From positions 1-51,660 of the forward strand of contig CACITD010000013.1 of assembly GCA_902589475.1 (NCBI GenBank): DNA of 51,660 nucleotides. The letters run 5' to 3'. The stretch comes from an uncultured Alphaproteobacteria bacterium (GTDB lineage: Bacteria; Pseudomonadota; Alphaproteobacteria; Thalassobaculales; Thalassobaculaceae). Position numbers and translations under genes: made by a program. Below are positions 36,135 through 46,400 of this stretch, piece by piece. Position 1 is the stretch's first letter, and each line of letters begins with the position of its first letter. Under the pieces are notes generated by a model that saw nothing but the letters and a program-made list of their open reading frames with translations, made no database searches and was not told the origin of the DNA.

Positions 36135-37268
36135 TTATTTTTTCTTTTTACTTAATAGGTCCTTATACTTCGAACAGTCCAGTTTGTAGACAGGATCTGT
36201 GCCAGGACCAAATTTTACTGACGCGGCTTTTCCATCTTTTAGAAATCGGTCTACCCAAGCGTCTGCATCGTCGGGTAGTTTCTCTTTCAAAAAGTCGGCT
36301 ACGTTAGTTCCAATTGCTTTCTGGAGAGGAGCGGCCTCAGCAGCGGTTGCTTGATAAATACCCGGTTTAGATGGATCTGTAGTTTTGTATTTATTTATAG
36401 CAAACTGATCATTACACCAATTGAGCTTATTTTGATATACAATGGTTTCATTGATGAGAGAACGTATTTTATCCTGCGTTGTTTTGTTCAGTTTACTCAT
36501 CCATTTTGAACTTGCTCCAACCCAATAAGTATCAAAAGCTACTGTAGATATTCCAGCTATGGTGTAGAACGGCGTTTGTTCCGTTATAGCACGCCAACCA
36601 CCAATCGACGTAATGACGCCATCGATAACACCGGACTCGAGCGCACTAGGCACGTCACCAAATGACATCACCACCGGAGATGCCCCCCAAGAGGATACTG
36701 TAGGATTAACACCAGCCGCAAACGTGCGGATTTTTCTATCTTTCATTGTATCGAGAGTTAAGAGGCGCTTCTTACCTGCCATGCCTAAAGCGAAGGAAAT
36801 ATCTGCAAATCCAAACATTTCAATGTTGTGTTTGTCTTTTAGGCGTTTTTGCAGCATTTTACCAGTTGGTTGATTGATAAGGTCGTGGACTGCACCTGCT
36901 GTGGTTAGTACCCCAGGTTGTCCAACTATACTTAACCAAATATCAGTCGCAGCTGTTTTACCAGATACCAGCCAACCCATTTCCAAATTACCTTGGCTCA
37001 TCGCAGTCATGGCATCAGGGTCCTTATAAAGTGCGCCAGCGTAATAGATGCGAACTTTACTTCCACTTGGAAATTCCGTTTCTACCTTCTTCTTGAACCA
37101 CTCCATGGCCACTGAAGTAGGCATCGGTGGTGGTGGAATGTCCGCCGATATTCTGATAGTAACCTTTTGAAGGCCCTCTGCCTTGGCGATATTTTTTTCA
37201 AACCCGAGGGTTATCGCAAATAAACTAATTAGGCCAAGGACACTAATTTTGTTCATTATAAACTTCAT
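36135..37268 (-). CDS. dctP: TRAP transporter solute-binding protein (DctP family)
   Basis: A 377-residue periplasmic binding protein with a secretion signal (basic start, hydrophobic core about 8-22, ending near AKAEG). The TRAP-type periplasmic-domain features include the repeated LESGVIDGVITS segment after VMSFGDVPSA. It captures an organic anion, most often a carboxylate, and hands it to DctQM. An AGGGAAGGAAT ribosome site at good spacing supports the first ATG. The ligand cannot be inferred; the neighbouring amidases suggest an amide or its acid product. Confidence 0.9.
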   Translation of the reverse strand: MKFIMNKISVLGLISLFAITLGFEKNIAKAEGLQKVTIRISADIPPPPMPTSVAMEWFKKKVETEFPSGSKVRIYYAGALYKDPDAMTAMSQGNLEMGWLVSGKTAATDIWLSIVGQPGVLTTAGAVHDLINQPTGKMLQKRLKDKHNIEMFGFADISFALGMAGKKRLLTLDTMKDRKIRTFAAGVNPTVSSWGASPVVMSFGDVPSALESGVIDGVITSIGGWRAITEQTPFYTIAGISTVAFDTYWVGASSKWMSKLNKTTQDKIRSLINETIVYQNKLNWCNDQFAINKYKTTDPSKPGIYQATAAEAAPLQKAIGTNVADFLKEKLPDDADAWVDRFLKDGKAASVKFGPGTDPVYKLDCSKYKDLLSKKKK

Positions 37269-37334
37269 GGAATCATTCCTTCCCTGTAAACTTTAGAAAG
37301 CCATTTAATCAGCGAATGGGCGAAAAGAACAAGT

Positions 37335-37340
37335 TATAAT
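37335..37340 (+). promoter_or_regulatory. TATAAT box upstream of the first amidase
   Basis: A perfect -10 hexamer lies 45 bases before the amidase start in the divergent dctP-amidase gap, but no acceptable -35 is found 16-18 bases upstream. If real, it may depend on an activator. Confidence 0.3.
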
Positions 37341-37385
37341 AAATTTCACCCGATACGTGCTAGGAATTTTGGTTTAGGGCTCAAT

Positions 37386-38714
37386 ATGGAAATAAAATTG
37401 TCGAATTTGACAGAAATTAATGGGTTAACTAAGCCTACTGGTACTAGCGCTTTAGGAATGAAGTTGGCTTTGTCCTCAGGAAAAATGAAGCCGAGTGAAG
37501 TTTTGGAAGAGTGCATTGCAAATATAGATTTGTATGAAGAACATTTAGGAGCTTGGGCATACATTAATATTGATGGCGCGCGCGAAGTCGCCCGAGAGTT
37601 GGATAACAAAAAGCCTAGTGGGGCTCTTTTTGGGATACCTTTTGCGATCAAAGATAATATTGATACGTTTGATATGCTGACAGAATATGGCACAGACATA
37701 TATCTGGGATATCAGCCCGGCCGTGATGCTGCATGTGTTGCAGGGATGCGTTCATCGAACGGCGTGGCTCTAGGGAAAACGATATGTACTGAATTTGCTC
37801 ACCGTCACCCTGGCAAAACAGCTAACCCATGGAATATTGAGCACACTCCAGGAGGGTCCTCTAGCGGATCGGCTGCAGCAGTTGCGAGTGGAATGGTTCC
37901 AATAGCTATTGGAACTCAAACGACAGGCTCTGTTATAAGGCCGGCAGCCTATTGCGGAGTGATAGGGTATAAACCCACTTATGGGGATTTTAATATATCC
38001 GGTGTTTTAGCGAATACGCCAAGTTTTGATACGTTAGGTTTTTTTACAAATTGCGTTGATGACTTGGTGCTTATCCGAAAAGCCTTGCTTGATGAGAGTA
38101 TACCAGAAATAAAAAAACTTTCCCTTAAAGGCGCAAGAGTTGCAATTGCTGCGAAGCCTTATTGGGAAGAGGCATGCGCCTCTAGCCAGCAGATGATAGA
38201 AGAGGCAGCCAAGGTCTTAAAAGATGCTGGTGCAGACGTCTTTGCTTTAGAAGACCAAGGAGTATTTGAAAATTTAAGTGAATGGAATATAGAAGTTTCC
38301 GGCTATGAATTTGCAAGAACGCTTGCTCATGAGCGTCGGTTAGCTTTTAACAAACTTAGCAAGATACTGCGGGATGGGCGGATGGCGGATGGTTTTCGGG
38401 TTGCGTTTTCCTCGTATCAAGCAGCAAAGAAAAACTTAGAACTACTTAGAATTAAATTTGATGGGGTGCTGAATGAGATTGATTTTATAATTTGTCCTTC
38501 TGCCCAAAGTGCTGCCCCAAAAGGGTTAGATAGTACTGGGAGTGCAGACTTTAATATGGCGTGGACGTCTCTTCATTGTCCCGTAATAAGTTTGCCGGTA
38601 GCTTTGGAGAAAAATACAGGGTTACCTTTAGGGCTTCAAGTTGTTGGTGCGCGGAATAGCGATGATCGTTTAATCAAATTTGCAGAGGCTGTTTTTAAGT
38701 GCCTAACAAGTTAA
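37386..38714 (+). CDS. Amidase-signature-family enzyme 1
   Basis: A 442-residue amidohydrolase with the complete Ser-cisSer-Lys machinery: the lysine in FAIKDNID, the cis-serine in TPGGSSSGSAAA, and the nucleophile serine in TQTTGSVIRP. It hydrolyses a carboxamide; the family covers GatA-like, aliphatic and aryl amidases, and specificity cannot be read here. First gene of a three-gene run with the small protein and the second amidase. The ATG has only a weak ribosome site. Confidence 0.88.
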   Translation: MEIKLSNLTEINGLTKPTGTSALGMKLALSSGKMKPSEVLEECIANIDLYEEHLGAWAYINIDGAREVARELDNKKPSGALFGIPFAIKDNIDTFDMLTEYGTDIYLGYQPGRDAACVAGMRSSNGVALGKTICTEFAHRHPGKTANPWNIEHTPGGSSSGSAAAVASGMVPIAIGTQTTGSVIRPAAYCGVIGYKPTYGDFNISGVLANTPSFDTLGFFTNCVDDLVLIRKALLDESIPEIKKLSLKGARVAIAAKPYWEEACASSQQMIEEAAKVLKDAGADVFALEDQGVFENLSEWNIEVSGYEFARTLAHERRLAFNKLSKILRDGRMADGFRVAFSSYQAAKKNLELLRIKFDGVLNEIDFIICPSAQSAAPKGLDSTGSADFNMAWTSLHCPVISLPVALEKNTGLPLGLQVVGARNSDDRLIKFAEAVFKCLTS

Positions 38715-38755
38715 ACTGCTAATCACAATAATAAAGTATAGGGAGGGGGGTGATT

Positions 38756-38968
38756 ATGAGCCGAATAACATCAGAATTTGTTAAAACAATAGCAAGTATT
38801 TGGCATCGATTTTCTCTGGGAAATGAAGAGGCAAAAACATTGACCAACATGCTTGCTCCTATGGACGATGCAGGTGAAGAAGTATCTTCGAGTATTAAGT
38901 TTGATCTAGAGCCATCAGACTATAACCGGGCACTTGAAGAACTTGGTGATGAGGAGGGCGTTGGGTAA
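38756..38968 (+). CDS. Small AtzG/GatC-like amidase partner (DUF4089-like)
   Basis: A 70-residue acidic protein between two amidase genes. A helical N-terminal region (FVKTIASIWHRF) and a C-terminal acidic, extended tail (SIKFDLEPSDYN) recall the small GatC-like partners such as AtzG that wrap around an amidase subunit. The stop overlaps the start of the second amidase by one base (TAATG), as expected for complex partners. I use the ATG at 38756, placed after a GGGAGGGGGG ribosome site; a GTG two codons earlier is too close to it. Similarity is weak, so the family call is inference. Confidence 0.55.
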   Translation: MSRITSEFVKTIASIWHRFSLGNEEAKTLTNMLAPMDDAGEEVSSSIKFDLEPSDYNRALEELGDEEGVG

Positions 38969-40383
38969 TGACGGACTTCCTAAATTTTGACCTTTGTAAA
39001 ACCTCTGAACTAGTTTCATCAGGTGAATTATCCGCGGCAGAGTTAACAAAAGCGTCAATAGATCGCGCAGAGGCGTTTCAACCAAAACTCAATTCATTTA
39101 TAAGCTTAGAAAAAGATGAAGTGCTGGAAGCGGCAGAAAGTATCGATAAGAGGCTTCGACAGGGCGAGAGTGTCGGTTCTTTGGCAGGTATACCTCTGGC
39201 CCATAAAGACATGTTTTATCGACTTGGAAAAATAACAACGTGCGGATCGAAAATCAGATCAAAATTTAAAGGCGATAGAACTTCAACAGTACTCAGCCGA
39301 CTTGAAAAAGCAGGAGCTCTATATCTTGGTGGATTGAACATGTCTGAGTTCGCGGTAGGTCCAATAGGAAATAATGTCCACTACGGCGATTGTTTAAATC
39401 CTTGGAACCAAGAACACACTCCAGGTGGCTCCTCGAGTGGATCGGGTGCCGCTGTGGCGTCGCGCACTGTTTATGGAGCGCTAGGTTCCGATACCGGCGG
39501 CTCAATAAGAATACCCTCAGCAATGTGTGGTGTGGTCGGGATCAAACCTACCCAGACACGGGTTAGTCGTTTTGGTCTAATGCCACTTTCATTTTCCTTT
39601 GACTGCAGTGGGCCGCTAACACGTACAGTTCGAGACGCAGCAAGAATCCTGCACATAATTGCTGGGCATGATCCTAAAGATTCGACTTCGAGCCGACGTA
39701 AAGTTCCAGATTACGAGACTGAGTGCGATAAAGAGGTTGCCTCGATGCGGTTGGGAATTCCTTCTAACTATTTTTATGATGGTCTGGACGCTGATATTGA
39801 CCGTTTGCTGAGAGATACTAGGAAAATATTTGAAGGTTTAAAGGTGGAAATTGTCTCCGTTGACGTTCCAAGTCATGATCATATAAATTTAATATGGGCA
39901 GCAGCTCTTGCTGCTGAAGCATCGACAATCCATAGAAAATGGTTGCGAGACAGACCCGACGATTATGGCCCCATGGTCAAGAGGCGTATAGAATTTGGAT
40001 TATATCAACCGGCTACACGGTATCTGGAGGCGTTAACTCTCAGAGAAAAGTACTTGAGAGACTACTGTGACGCCGTTTTTTCTAAGTGTGACGCGTTACT
40101 AACGCCAACTATGCCTGTTGTGGCCCCCCGTTATAAGGATTTAGATGTTGGCGGGGGCGAGAGTATGCCTGAACTTGTTTTAATGTTATCTCGTAATACA
40201 CGCCCTATCAGCTACCTCGGTTTGCCGGCGCTTAGCGTCCCTTGTGGTTTTGGTGCAAAAGGCTTACCTGCTGCTTTTCAGTTGATTGGGCGCCCTTTTT
40301 CCGAAGGAAAACTTTTTAGATTAGGAAATGCGTACCAAGAAGTGACAGATTGGCACAACACGATCCCAGAAATTGTTGAATAG
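38968..40383 (+). CDS. Amidase-signature-family enzyme 2 (AtzE/GatA-like)
   Basis: A 471-residue amidase with the catalytic Lys in PLAHKDMF, the cis-Ser in TPGGSSSGSGAA and the nucleophile Ser in DTGGSIRIP. Length and motif spacing are closer to the GatA/AtzE group than those of the first amidase. It is coupled by overlap to the small AtzG/GatC-like protein, suggesting that the two form one enzyme. It is not the aspartyl/glutamyl-tRNA amidotransferase subunit on present evidence, since no gatB is adjacent. It converges on the next gene with a 20-base gap. Confidence 0.88.
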   Translation: MTDFLNFDLCKTSELVSSGELSAAELTKASIDRAEAFQPKLNSFISLEKDEVLEAAESIDKRLRQGESVGSLAGIPLAHKDMFYRLGKITTCGSKIRSKFKGDRTSTVLSRLEKAGALYLGGLNMSEFAVGPIGNNVHYGDCLNPWNQEHTPGGSSSGSGAAVASRTVYGALGSDTGGSIRIPSAMCGVVGIKPTQTRVSRFGLMPLSFSFDCSGPLTRTVRDAARILHIIAGHDPKDSTSSRRKVPDYETECDKEVASMRLGIPSNYFYDGLDADIDRLLRDTRKIFEGLKVEIVSVDVPSHDHINLIWAAALAAEASTIHRKWLRDRPDDYGPMVKRRIEFGLYQPATRYLEALTLREKYLRDYCDAVFSKCDALLTPTMPVVAPRYKDLDVGGGESMPELVLMLSRNTRPISYLGLPALSVPCGFGAKGLPAAFQLIGRPFSEGKLFRLGNAYQEVTDWHNTIPEIVE

Positions 40384-40403
40384 TGTGGGGCGGGTTCTTT
40401 AGA

Positions 40404-41543
40404 TTATATAATACGGGTACCAAACTTTTTTAATGCTGCTTCGGAGAGCTTGAGGCCCAACCCAGGCGTATCACTCAGAGTTAGATAGCCATCCTCAATT
40501 TTTGGCGGGTTTTCGTAAAGTTCGGCTTGCAATGGATCTCGTTCAGGGTCTGTGAAGGACTCGACTATTCTGCCAGCTGGACTACCCGCAACCAGCGGTG
40601 CGTGGATGAAGCAGTCGTGGTGTGGCGCCACGTCTACGTGGTTCAATTCGCACAATGCTGCTAGCTTTCTACCTTCGGTAAATCCACCGAACATCGTGCA
40701 ATCAAATTGAAGAATTTGAATCGCCTGTTCCTCTATCATCGAACGACAGCCGTAGCTCGTAATTTCACTCTCTCCGCCCGATAAAGGTATTGTAGTCTTC
40801 TGCGATAGTAACTTTAACTCTCGCCGATCGTCGGTCCATCTAACAGGTTCCTCTAACCAAGTTGGTTTAAGCGCTTCAAGTGCCTTAGCGCCTTCAATGG
40901 CGGTTTTTAGGTCCCACGCCCTATTAACGTCGATCATCAAATTGTTTTCTTCGCCGATTACATCACGAACAATCTCCATTCTGGCAATATCTTCGCTCAA
41001 GGAGAGACCACCAACTTTTCCTTTAAAACCTCTGTGTCCTTGCTCAACAAGCATTTGGATTTCTTCTCGTAGTTCCGAGTTGTCCTTTCCTTCGCGATAA
41101 TAAGCACAGGTAACATAACAGGGGACCTTATCGCTGTAGCCGCCAAATATCTTATATAGCGGTAGGTGTCCGACATGCCCTAGAACATCCCAACAAGCGA
41201 TGTCAACGGCTGAGGATATCCGGATTAAAGCTTCTTTCCCCCAACCATTTTCCGACGCAATTCTGCTGGATGTAAAGCCGAATAATTTCTCGTAAACAAG
41301 CTCAGGTGCAAGCGCGTCCATACCAATGATTTCATCGAGTAACCCCGACTTAACAACATTAACAATAGGTGAAATGTCCGTATAGCTGGTAGCTAAACCA
41401 AAACCCTCGGCCCCCGATTTGGTTTTTACGCGGATAAGTAGTTCATTGGCACTGGGAACTTTGAAAAGGCTTACCCAATGGGGACGCTTCTCATTGGGGA
41501 CGGTTAATATATATGCCTCTACATTATCGATGATATCATCCAT
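40404..41543 (-). CDS. Mandelate racemase/muconate-lactonizing-family enzyme
   Basis: A 379-residue enolase-superfamily enzyme. The KxK catalytic motif is in FKGKVG, the Mg ligands are Asp in MIDVNRAW, Glu in WLEEPV and Glu in SGGESE, and the His-Asp dyad is suggested by PHHD and QFD, as in mandelate racemase-type acid-sugar dehydratases. It abstracts a proton alpha to a carboxylate. I start at the ATG at 41543, which has a GGAG ribosome site. The substrate is unknown. Divergent from the monooxygenase, with 202 bases between the start codons that show no clear promoter. Confidence 0.87.
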   Translation of the reverse strand: MDDIIDNVEAYILTVPNEKRPHWVSLFKVPSANELLIRVKTKSGAEGFGLATSYTDISPIVNVVKSGLLDEIIGMDALAPELVYEKLFGFTSSRIASENGWGKEALIRISSAVDIACWDVLGHVGHLPLYKIFGGYSDKVPCYVTCAYYREGKDNSELREEIQMLVEQGHRGFKGKVGGLSLSEDIARMEIVRDVIGEENNLMIDVNRAWDLKTAIEGAKALEALKPTWLEEPVRWTDDRRELKLLSQKTTIPLSGGESEITSYGCRSMIEEQAIQILQFDCTMFGGFTEGRKLAALCELNHVDVAPHHDCFIHAPLVAGSPAGRIVESFTDPERDPLQAELYENPPKIEDGYLTLSDTPGLGLKLSEAALKKFGTRII

Positions 41544-41745
41544 GCGGTTACTCCAAATTAACATCTAATCGTTTTTTAACTTCGTTTGCTGGTGGCAGGG
41601 TGCTTTCGTTGATCATTGCTCTTTAGGAAAGATATATTATCAAAGTGAGTGTTTTTTGAAGAGCAAATTTAGGTTATTATATTTCCTTTTAATCGATCTT
41701 GCTTTATGTAATCGGAAATAAAACGACATTTTAAGAGTTGGTATA

Positions 41746-43353
41746 GTGTCTGAGAATAATTCACAGTATGATGTGATTGTGATAGGAGCAGGTGTTGCGG
41801 GCCTCTATCAACTTTTCAAGTTACGACAACTTAAGCTAAAAGCGCTAGTAATCGAAGCAGGCGATAATGTTGGCGGTACATGGTATTGGAATCGTTACCC
41901 AGGTGCCCGATTTGACTCAGAAAGTTGGTCCTACGGGTATTCTTTCTCCAAGGAACTCTTTGAGGAATGGGATTGGCCGGAACATTTTGCCGCACAACCT
42001 GATACGTTAAGGTATCTTAATTATGTCGCCGATAAGTTTGATTTTCGACGAGATATTAAGTTCGATAGAAGAGTAGAAGCATGCGTTTTTGATCAACATA
42101 ATAATTTGTGGACTGTAAGGACAAACACGAAGGAAGAATATGTAGCGCGTTTCTTGATCACAGCATTAGGGCCATTATCAGCATTTACCCTACCAAACAT
42201 TGAGGGTAGAGAGACTTTTAAAGGACCAGCATATCACACTGCAAGATGGCCTCACGAGGAGGTAGACTTCTCAGGGAAGCGGGTTGGAATCATAGGGACG
42301 GGTGCATGTGCAATTCAAACAATACAAACTATAGCGAAGGATGTTGCTCACCTCACGGTTTTTCAGCGTAGTCCAAATTGGGCCGCGCCTCTTAATAATA
42401 GTGTAATTACAGAAGACGAACAGAAACAAATCAAGCAGGATTTTGAAAAAATTTTTGAGCAATGTAGAAAAACGATTGCATGTTTTATTCACGACCCAGA
42501 TCCCAGGAGCACGACCGATTTGACGCCAGATGAGAGGGAAGCATTTTGGGAAAAACTTTATAAAGAACCTGGGTTTGGAATTTGGATTGGCAACCTAAAA
42601 GACATCTTAGTTGATGAGCAAGCTAATAAACTGATGACAGAGTTCGCCGCAAAAAAAATCCGTGAACGCGTAAAAGATCCTAAAATTGCAAAATTACTCA
42701 CACCAAAGAACCATGGGTTTGGAACTCGAAGGCTACCTTTGGAAAGTGGTTACTACGAGGTTTATAATCAGGAAAACGTTTTGCTAGTAGATCTTAACGA
42801 GACCCCGATCACGCGTATAACAGAAAACGGCATAAAAACGTCTAATCAATTGTATGAATTTGACCTTATTATATACGCCACCGGTTTTGATGGCGTAACA
42901 GGCCCTTATGATCGGATTGATATCCGAACGTCAACGGGTCGTTGTCTTAAAGACGACTGGAGCGATTTCCCAAGAACCTTGTTTGGTATGCAGGCAGAAG
43001 GTTTTCCAAATATGTTTATGATTTTAGGGCCGCATACTTCGCGAGGTAATATACCGAGAAATATTGAAGAGGTGGTAGATTGGCAAACCAATCTTTTGGA
43101 ATATACAATGAGCAATGGATTTACCAGGGTGGAGCCTAAGTCAAAGTCAGTAGACAAGTGGGAGGCCCAAGTGAAAAAAGCATCTGAAGGCCTTTTAATG
43201 AGTGGTGTTGGCTCTTGGCAAACAGGCGTAAACAGTAATGTAGCTGGTAGAGATAAACCAAGGGTTTTGGCTTATAATGGCGGAGCCGTTAAATACAGAA
43301 CAGTTATTCAAAAAGTCGAGGCAAATAATTACGCGGAATTCTTTTTCGCTTAA
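41746..43353 (+). CDS. Baeyer-Villiger-type flavin monooxygenase
   Basis: A 535-residue FAD/NADPH enzyme of the cyclohexanone-monooxygenase type. The FAD Rossmann motif GAGVAG is at the N-terminus, the Baeyer-Villiger fingerprint FKGPAYHTARWP (F-x-G-x3-H-x3-W-P) is complete, and the NADPH motif GIIGTGACAIQ follows directly. It inserts oxygen beside a ketone carbonyl to give an ester or lactone. The start is GTG with a weak AAGAG ribosome site. The next gene converges on it. Confidence 0.92.
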   Translation: MSENNSQYDVIVIGAGVAGLYQLFKLRQLKLKALVIEAGDNVGGTWYWNRYPGARFDSESWSYGYSFSKELFEEWDWPEHFAAQPDTLRYLNYVADKFDFRRDIKFDRRVEACVFDQHNNLWTVRTNTKEEYVARFLITALGPLSAFTLPNIEGRETFKGPAYHTARWPHEEVDFSGKRVGIIGTGACAIQTIQTIAKDVAHLTVFQRSPNWAAPLNNSVITEDEQKQIKQDFEKIFEQCRKTIACFIHDPDPRSTTDLTPDEREAFWEKLYKEPGFGIWIGNLKDILVDEQANKLMTEFAAKKIRERVKDPKIAKLLTPKNHGFGTRRLPLESGYYEVYNQENVLLVDLNETPITRITENGIKTSNQLYEFDLIIYATGFDGVTGPYDRIDIRTSTGRCLKDDWSDFPRTLFGMQAEGFPNMFMILGPHTSRGNIPRNIEEVVDWQTNLLEYTMSNGFTRVEPKSKSVDKWEAQVKKASEGLLMSGVGSWQTGVNSNVAGRDKPRVLAYNGGAVKYRTVIQKVEANNYAEFFFA

Positions 43354-43402
43354 GGCTCAAGTTTTGTATTTCGAAGTTTTATATTTGTAAGCTAAGTACG
43401 CT

Positions 43403-46400
43403 TTATTTGACTTGCTTGGCTATTTTTTGATCGACTTCGTCTCTCACGTAGTAAGGCTTCCCATATGGATCAAGATAGAGCTTTTTCATTTCATTGACAT
43501 TAAATGGCCGTGAGCCAAGTCGTCCGAATACTGCGATCTGACCACCGGTTTCATCAACGCCTCTATCTCTATCTAATCCCTTTGACAATGCAAGGGCAGG
43601 ATATTTTGTCTTTTTCCAAGCAATTAGTTCTGGTTTTGGTTCAGGACTGTATCCGTAAAAACGAGGCTGGGAGTCAGGTGAGGTAAGCTGAATAACTTTC
43701 AGACCGTTTTTCCCATCTGCTACATATGCGAAAAGGGACGCGTTAGTTGTGCCTACAATGACATCTCTTGCATCATTGATCTTTCCGTTAGCGTTGAAGA
43801 GTTTATAGAGTTTTGGCTGCTCTGGGTTTTTTACATTTATAATCGCAAGTCCCTCACTTCCTGCTGCTACGTAAGCATATGTGCGTGCAACGTAAAGTTT
43901 TTTGGGGTTTTTAAGAGCAATATGAGCTCCTAAAACAGGTTTGATGTTCTTTGGTTGTGTCGCATCAAATACTTTTAAGCCTTCAGCATCAGTGACGAAC
44001 AAATAGCGGAACTGAAGCGCTGAGGCTCTTGGATCTTCCATTTCTATTTTCTGAACAAGCTTAGGTTTTAGCGGGTCATCAAGGTCTAGCACGACTAGCG
44101 AACTTGGCGTCGTGATATAGACAATATGGCCCGCCATAGTGATATGTCGCGCGCCCGTCAAAATGTTGTCTGGATTCCAGGTTAATGCTCGCTTTAAAAA
44201 GTTATTACGAGGAAGGCCGTCGGCTAAAGTGTTTACATTTACAACAATTAGACCCTCTTCCGAATCCGTTACAAACGCGTAATTGTAAATGGGGTGGAAT
44301 GGTTGCTCTTGGTTTATTTTCCTCATTAAGTCACCTGTGTTTCGCTCGGGAGCGATGGCCTGATTAGTTGGGAGGGCCATGCAGGTGGCATTTTTTGATT
44401 CAACTCTGGTATCGTGGCCCAGAGGAGAAAATGGCGCCGTAATTACCCGTTGACTAAAGCCTTTGTTTGAGATCGATGCTACATCATAGACATGAAAGCC
44501 TTCGGCACCACTTGCAGTGAAAAGGTATTCACCTCTTAATGTCACACAATTAACAGCACCGTCTGCGTTGTGCGTACGACTTACTGGCAGTTCCTTATTC
44601 CGCTTTTGGTGCTCATCATACCAATCTGGATAGGCATATTTTTGTAAATAGCTCCCAATTACAGCTTGCGGCTCATCCCATTCAGTTACCTGTACTGCCT
44701 CAACGCCTCCTTCACCACCAATCCAAGCATTGTAACCAACAAAATTTACAAAATTTGTACCCTGCAATAGGAGTTGAGCCATTCTTGCATTATTGTCATT
44801 AGCAGCAGATAGATGGCAGTCGGAACAATTTTTGGTCTCTTCTTTCCTAACTGTATGTGCGAAGTGAGGCGCGAATGCTTGGCTAGAATATCCACTAGAT
44901 GCGATCGGCGGTTGTTGTATGTAAAGTTTCTCGCGATTAATGTTTGTTGAGGACAGTACTAAAGCCGATGTCGACCGTATGGGGGCAATTGTATTACCTT
45001 TTGCAGTACTGTGGATTCCTAATTGAAACATTTGGTCACGAGCAACCTGTGGGTTGTAGGTCGCATAATTGCGAGTTTCTCCACCTTCATAATGATGCCG
45101 CTCTGTCTTCCAGTTGGCTTCAATTGGTAGATGGCATCCACCACAGCTCGTTGTCCATGAAAGGTGACACGTGAAACATTCCATTTCGTCTGGTTTGTGT
45201 GCTCGTTTGTCAGCGGGAACGTTCAGGCCCCAATCCATATTGTTAGGGTCTGCTTTCATAAGTTTTGCTCGCGCCGATTTAGCGTTGTAATCTTTGTGGC
45301 CGGGGTTAACGCTATCTTTAACCAATGAAACTTCCCACTCTAATCCAGGCCAAAGCGCTGATCGTTGGTAAAGCACCCCTTCTCTCCACTCAAAGCGCTT
45401 TGAGCCATCTGAGTTTCTCGTTACCCCAACATCATTGCCCCCTTCAGGCGCAGCAGGACCAGAGGTTAAAAGTGTGGGGTATTTGTCAGCGGTGCCGTGG
45501 CAGTCCTGGCAGGTTATCTCAATTGCGCTGGCCACTTCGCCATAAAGGTGGCCATTCCCATGCGTATCTTGTTCGAAATGGCAATCTACACAATGCATTC
45601 CCGCATCAAGATGTATTGACGACATATGTACGGCCTTTTCAAATTTATCAGGGTCTTCATGTGATACGATATTCCCATCCTTATCTAATAAATTTCCAGC
45701 CTCGTCCTTCTTGAAGATTGCACGGAAATTCCAGCCATGTCCGTGATAGTCAGCAAATTGAGTATTCTCTAACTTCGGATTAAGTTTTGATACTTCTTTC
45801 AAAAATTCAGGATCTGACCAAAGGCCACGAACAGCTGCCCCTTCAGGGTTCCTTTCAAGAATTTCGTGCATTTCTGCATTGCTTGGGTATCTTTGTTCTT
45901 TAGGCCACATATGTGGAGCATCCGATTCATAATCCCACATCGTGTAACCAAGAAACGAATTCACAAAAATATTAGGTTGATGCATATGACAAATCATACA
46001 TTGACTTGTCGGAATGGCGCTTGTGAATTCATGTTTCAGGGGGTGACCTTCTTCTCCTTTCGGTATCGTTGGGTCGCTTGTCTGGCTCATGCCGGTATGG
46101 CCATATTTTGCATATGGGCCTGAATGCCTAGGGTCCCTGTCATTTGCATAAACAACGTGACAAGCAGCGCATCCCGAAGAACGATAGTCACCAGGTTGCT
46201 CGTTGGTGCCGAGGAACCATGTAAAGGGATCATTCAAACGTGTTTTTGTAATATTGATGACCGGAACCGAAATTCGAAGTCCTGTTCCTGGGCCCCGGTT
46301 TGACTGTTTTAGGTCTGGTCTTCCGGGTTCCTCTAACCTTTGTATTTGGCCTAGTGAATTTGGCAGCCCGATTTCGGGAAATAAGTTAACGATATTTCTT

